From contig JANQQE010000011.1 in assembly GCA_028285105.1 (NCBI GenBank), positions 186,001-250,000 on the forward strand: a stretch of DNA of 64,000 nucleotides. Reading direction: 5' to 3'. How positions within the stretch are numbered: position 1 is the first letter of the stretch; each line of letters opens with the position of its first letter. Made by a program: the position numbers and the translations under genes. The DNA is from Alphaproteobacteria bacterium. GTDB taxonomy: Bacteria; Planctomycetota; Phycisphaerae; UBA1845. Of the stretch, positions 60,926-64,000 are shown in pieces. The notes under the pieces are model-generated. The model worked only from the letters and a program-made list of their open reading frames with translations, made no database searches and was not told where the DNA came from.

Positions 60926-62407
60926 TCAGGCCATAACGGCACCGCAAACCGCATATGAAATCGAAGCAAGCAAGCCTGCGAACAGTGCGTAGGGCAATTG
61001 CGTCCGCACATGGTCGATATGATCCGATGCTGACGCCATCGACGAAACGATCGTCGTGTCAGAAATTGGCGAGCAATGGTCGCCAAAGACGCCACCACCC
61101 AGGACGGCGGACACTGCCAATGCCGGAGGCAATCCGACTTTTTCCGCCACCGAAAGCCCAATCGGCAACATGATCGCGAATGTTCCCCAACTCGTCCCGG
61201 TCGAAAACGCAATGGCGCTCGCTGCTACAAAGAGCAACGGTGCAACCAACGTTGTCGAGACATCTTCACTTACCAACGAAGCCACATAACCCCCCGTATT
61301 CAAGCCGTCTTTGCCGCACAGTCGTCCGATGGCAAAAGCGAGAATCATCAGCACTCCCAAGGGCACCAACGCGCCAGCCCCTTTCAGGGCCACATCCACC
61401 GATTCCTTCAAACCCATGATGCCTTGAATCAGGTACATCGCGATACCAACGACACACCCCGCGAACACGCCCCAATAAACCGACGTCGATCCGGAACAGT
61501 TTTCCAAAATCACCCACATCCTGGAGCCAAACAATTCCGGCAATGGCTCCTTCGCACCGGTTGTTCCGGTATAGACAATGGTTGCCAAAACGGTAGCGAT
61601 CATCACGATCAGCGGTAGCACCATGTTGATCATTCTGGGCGGCGTCGATTCTGCGCGCGGCATCGCGAGTACTTCTTCCGTCACCATGGGTCGGGCTCCG
61701 TCGGCGAGCAGTTTGCCCTCTTCTTGCGCTCTGCGTTCTGCCGCTCGCATCGGGCCAATATCTCTACCGGACACGATGATGAACAAGAGCATGGCAAAAC
61801 TGACGATGGCATAGAAATTGAGCGGGATCGACTTGATCAAGAGCGGGACCGGCTCACCAACGCCCAGGTCCGCGAGCTGCGCCAGGATGTACGCCCCCCA
61901 TCCATTCAACGGGATCAGGATGCAAATCGGTGCGGAGGCTGTGTCGCAGACATATGCGAGCTTCTCGCGAGAAATCTTCAAGCGGTCGAACAACGGTCGC
62001 CCCACCGTTCCCGTCACCAGACACGAAATGCTCGATTCGATAAACACGCAGGCCCCGACAGCCGTCGCCAGCAAACCGGCGCTTCGACGCGTGTTGGCAA
62101 GTCCGAGTCCTCGAATCCAACCGACAAACCCATCCACTCCACCACTTCGCTGTATCAGCGTGATCAGCGAACCGACCATCAGGCAAAACAGAATCGTGCG
62201 CGTGTTTCCGCTGCCATCAACTGCAAACACATCCACAAAGGCGGTCAGTGTTTTCGTCGTCGCCGCAAAGATGTTCCAGTCAGCCAAGACCAGGAAACCC
62301 ATCCAAATCCCGATCGCCAGCGAAATAAATACCTGCCGAGTCAGAATAGAGAGAACAATCGCCAGCAGCGGGGGTAGCAGCGAGAGGAATTCGTAACCGT
62401 CAGGCAT
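60926..62407 (-). CDS. NhaC-family Na+/H+ antiporter
   Basis: The 493-residue membrane protein has about 12 hydrophobic helices and NhaC signatures: LSILTRQVFISLAIGIWMG near the start, ESSISCLVTGTVGRP, IPLNGWGAYI in the first half, FSTGTSWGTFAIMLPI and GGGVFGDHCSPISDTTIVSSMAS in the second half. It exchanges Na+ for H+ (or a related carboxylate/amine exchange). A strong terminator lies just upstream at 62455-62486, so the gene has its own promoter. Confidence 0.93.
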   Translation of the reverse strand: MPDGYEFLSLLPPLLAIVLSILTRQVFISLAIGIWMGFLVLADWNIFAATTKTLTAFVDVFAVDGSGNTRTILFCLMVGSLITLIQRSGGVDGFVGWIRGLGLANTRRSAGLLATAVGACVFIESSISCLVTGTVGRPLFDRLKISREKLAYVCDTASAPICILIPLNGWGAYILAQLADLGVGEPVPLLIKSIPLNFYAIVSFAMLLFIIVSGRDIGPMRAAERRAQEEGKLLADGARPMVTEEVLAMPRAESTPPRMINMVLPLIVMIATVLATIVYTGTTGAKEPLPELFGSRMWVILENCSGSTSVYWGVFAGCVVGIAMYLIQGIMGLKESVDVALKGAGALVPLGVLMILAFAIGRLCGKDGLNTGGYVASLVSEDVSTTLVAPLLFVAASAIAFSTGTSWGTFAIMLPIGLSVAEKVGLPPALAVSAVLGGGVFGDHCSPISDTTIVSSMASASDHIDHVRTQLPYALFAGLLASISYAVCGAVMA

Positions 62408-62454
62408 GATTGCTTCGCAGGAACGAACGAATTATTAAAAGGACAAAAACAAAA

Positions 62455-62486
62455 AAGACCCGTCGCCGTAGTTTGCGACGGGTCTT
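62455..62486 (-). terminator. Rho-independent terminator of the FG-GAP gene
   Basis: A 12-bp perfect stem AAGACCCGTCGC (62455-62466) pairs with GCGACGGGTCTT (62475-62486) around an 8-base loop. On the minus strand it is followed by a run TTTTTTGTTTTTG, a classic intrinsic terminator. It ends the gene at 62552 and insulates the nhaC-like gene. Confidence 0.9.
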
Positions 62487-62551
62487 TCAATGTGACAAGT
62501 CTATTCTTGATTCAAATCGCGTCAGTTTGCGACGGTTCAATTTACGACGGA

Positions 62552-64000
62552 TCAGTTCGCCACAGTGTTGTTACCGTAGATGATGTAAACCCGACCGTCG
62601 TCCGGACGCCGACCAATGTTCGGATCGGTTCCGACATCGCCCGGCGTCTGTGGAAGGTTCTCATCCACAAAGTCCGAGCGCGTGAGCCCAAGTCCAATAT
62701 CATCGAATCCGTCGTTGTTGATGTCGCCAAGAAGTCCAACGCTATCAATAGGCGCTTCATTGGGCCGACCCGTTTCGTAGGGCGACCAGAATACGATGCC
62801 GGGCAATTGCGGCGTACCGACTTGAGAGAGGGAAAATCCGCCTTCAGGAGCATTATTCAAATGCGTACCACCGAAAATGAGGTACACGACTCCCAAACGC
62901 TCTCGGTTGTTGTCATCAGTAAACCGGACGCCAGGTGCGGCGACGAGCAAATCACCGAATCCGTCGCGGTTGAAGTCGCCCCCTGACACAACATCCTCAC
63001 CCGCACGGTCGCCGGGGGACTCGCCATAGAAAATCACACCAGGCAGACTACTGGTTCCGATTTGACTGATTGTGCGATCTCCATCGAGTGTCACGTTTCC
63101 GAAAATGACGCCGGCAAAGCCATTGTCGACTGGGCATGCGTCGGCAAATCCAGCGACGAGATTGTCGAATGCGGCTTGGTCGTCTTCGTCAATATCGCGA
63201 TCGTTATCAAAGTCGTATTGTTTACATTGATCGCCAATAAAAACTTCATCACCAAAATTGTTGCGACAAGCAGTAAAGGTACTCGTGCTAAGATTCGCAT
63301 CGTCACAATTGGCTGTGACTGAATCCAAGAAATCGACGTTTGGTGACGAGATAAATACATCACCGATGCCGTCTCCATTGATATCCCTACCGCCTACCTG
63401 TCTATGACCGACACGATCGCCTTCCGTTTCGCCGCGAATACGCAAAACAGTGGGTCGCGGGAACGCTGCGTCATCCAAATGGCTCAATGATATGTTTCCG
63501 AATGGAGACCGGCCTTGAAGAATGTACACCGCACCAGTGTCGATACGACCATTGGCACTATTGTCATTACGTGGTGCACCACAAACGATGTCGGGAACGC
63601 CATCGCGATTCATATCGCCGGCGGATTCTGCGCCACCCAATAAGTCCGTAACATCCTCCGCAAGGACTTCGAAACGATTGACCGGACCAATCGGGCCGCT
63701 TCGACTCACAGGCGGCGATCCGGTGCATGATCCTCTACCAGGAATAACATGATTGGGAATTATTTGATTTCCATCCGAATCCGCAAACACACCACTTGCC
63801 GAATAGTCAGCGCCGTTAAGAACGATGATGCTACCAATGAATTGGTTGGAACCAAGTATCTTTGAATCGGCGCTTCCAAGTGGAGCCGCTTGGATCGACT
63901 GGAGATACGCTTCATTGCGAGGCGCGGAAATGACTATTTCTGGCGTACCATCAAGCGTGATGTCTCCGATTGAAGAAACGTGTTCTCCGAAAAAGTCAGT
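62552..64000 (-). CDS. Integrin-alpha-like FG-GAP repeat protein, 5' partial
   Basis: The frame is open to the right edge of the window, so the start lies outside; 482 residues are visible. They contain several FG-GAP blades: DMNRDGVPDIVCGAPRND, DINGDGIGDVFISSPN, DFNRDGFGDLLVAAPG, DINNDGFDDIGLG. Between them are short lead-in strands such as GAVYILQG and RVYIIYGN at the end. A DFDNDRDIDEDDQAAFDNL stretch inside one blade looks like an inserted EF-hand/dockerin-like element. It is predicted to be a secreted or surface propeller of unknown ligand. Confidence 0.85.
   Translation of the reverse strand, partial: TDFFGEHVSSIGDITLDGTPEIVISAPRNEAYLQSIQAAPLGSADSKILGSNQFIGSIIVLNGADYSASGVFADSDGNQIIPNHVIPGRGSCTGSPPVSRSGPIGPVNRFEVLAEDVTDLLGGAESAGDMNRDGVPDIVCGAPRNDNSANGRIDTGAVYILQGRSPFGNISLSHLDDAAFPRPTVLRIRGETEGDRVGHRQVGGRDINGDGIGDVFISSPNVDFLDSVTANCDDANLSTSTFTACRNNFGDEVFIGDQCKQYDFDNDRDIDEDDQAAFDNLVAGFADACPVDNGFAGVIFGNVTLDGDRTISQIGTSSLPGVIFYGESPGDRAGEDVVSGGDFNRDGFGDLLVAAPGVRFTDDNNRERLGVVYLIFGGTHLNNAPEGGFSLSQVGTPQLPGIVFWSPYETGRPNEAPIDSVGLLGDINNDGFDDIGLGLTRSDFVDENLPQTPGDVGTDPNIGRRPDDGRVYIIYGNNTVAN

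Overview
The window looks like a chromosomal segment of a planctomycete, possibly class Phycisphaerae. This is inferred from gene content: FG-GAP/VCBS surface proteins, a dockerin-like EF-hand tail, an ASPIC/UnbV protein, a HYExAFE-type protein, and CXXCH/CX4CH secreted proteins. No rRNA, tRNA, IS element or CRISPR array was found. Both edges cut large secreted repeat proteins: a beta-propeller gene entering from the left and an FG-GAP gene leaving on the right.

Layout. 1-13.6 kb: propeller protein, class I aminotransferase, membrane glycosyltransferase with TPRs, SLC13 permease with RCK_C domains, an OmpR-type two-component pair, Mrp ATPase, a Usp-like protein coupled to an ion permease, and DinB. 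13.6-21.8 kb: a fused MoaD-MoaE, nth, then rpmF-plsX-fabH-fabD-fabG-acpP-fabF for type II fatty-acid synthesis, followed by an orphan fliN. 21.8-28.7 kb: cca-rsmD, a YkgJ-like protein, hisS, HYExAFE, and a run of small membrane-anchored proteins with DUF3124. 29-32 kb: a QTMAN-like glycosyltransferase, an enlarged Lgt, and a GNAT. 32-36.8 kb (minus strand): a five-gene operon encoding a low-complexity basic-tailed protein, a long coiled coil, a formylglycine-generating-enzyme (FGE) fold protein lacking one catalytic cysteine, a zinc-ribbon GTPase, and a GAP1-like protein. It resembles predicted GTPase-centred conflict or signalling systems and is the most interesting locus here.

37-44.8 kb: a tryptophan/kynurenine catabolic cluster (ACMSD, kynU, kmo, kynA, kynB) followed by a secreted CX4CH protein and trpB. 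The 3-hydroxyanthranilate dioxygenase that should link KynU to ACMSD is absent from the window. 44.8-51.4 kb: nnrD-larB, tsaD, an SMR-like protein, a DUF89 phosphatase, a possible 25-codon gene, a radical SAM protein and DUF1579. 51.5-64 kb (all minus strand): secreted and envelope proteins, namely an FG-GAP/Cys-rich/di-haem oxidoreductase/dockerin-like mosaic, a CRTAC1-like protein with a thioredoxin-like C-terminus, a DUF2330 protein with a C-terminal sorting tail, an NhaC antiporter and an integrin-like FG-GAP protein.

All functions are assigned from motifs and family knowledge recalled by eye; no database search was run. Starts were adjusted where a ribosome-binding site or the family N-terminus argued for it. 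Promoters are consensus matches only.
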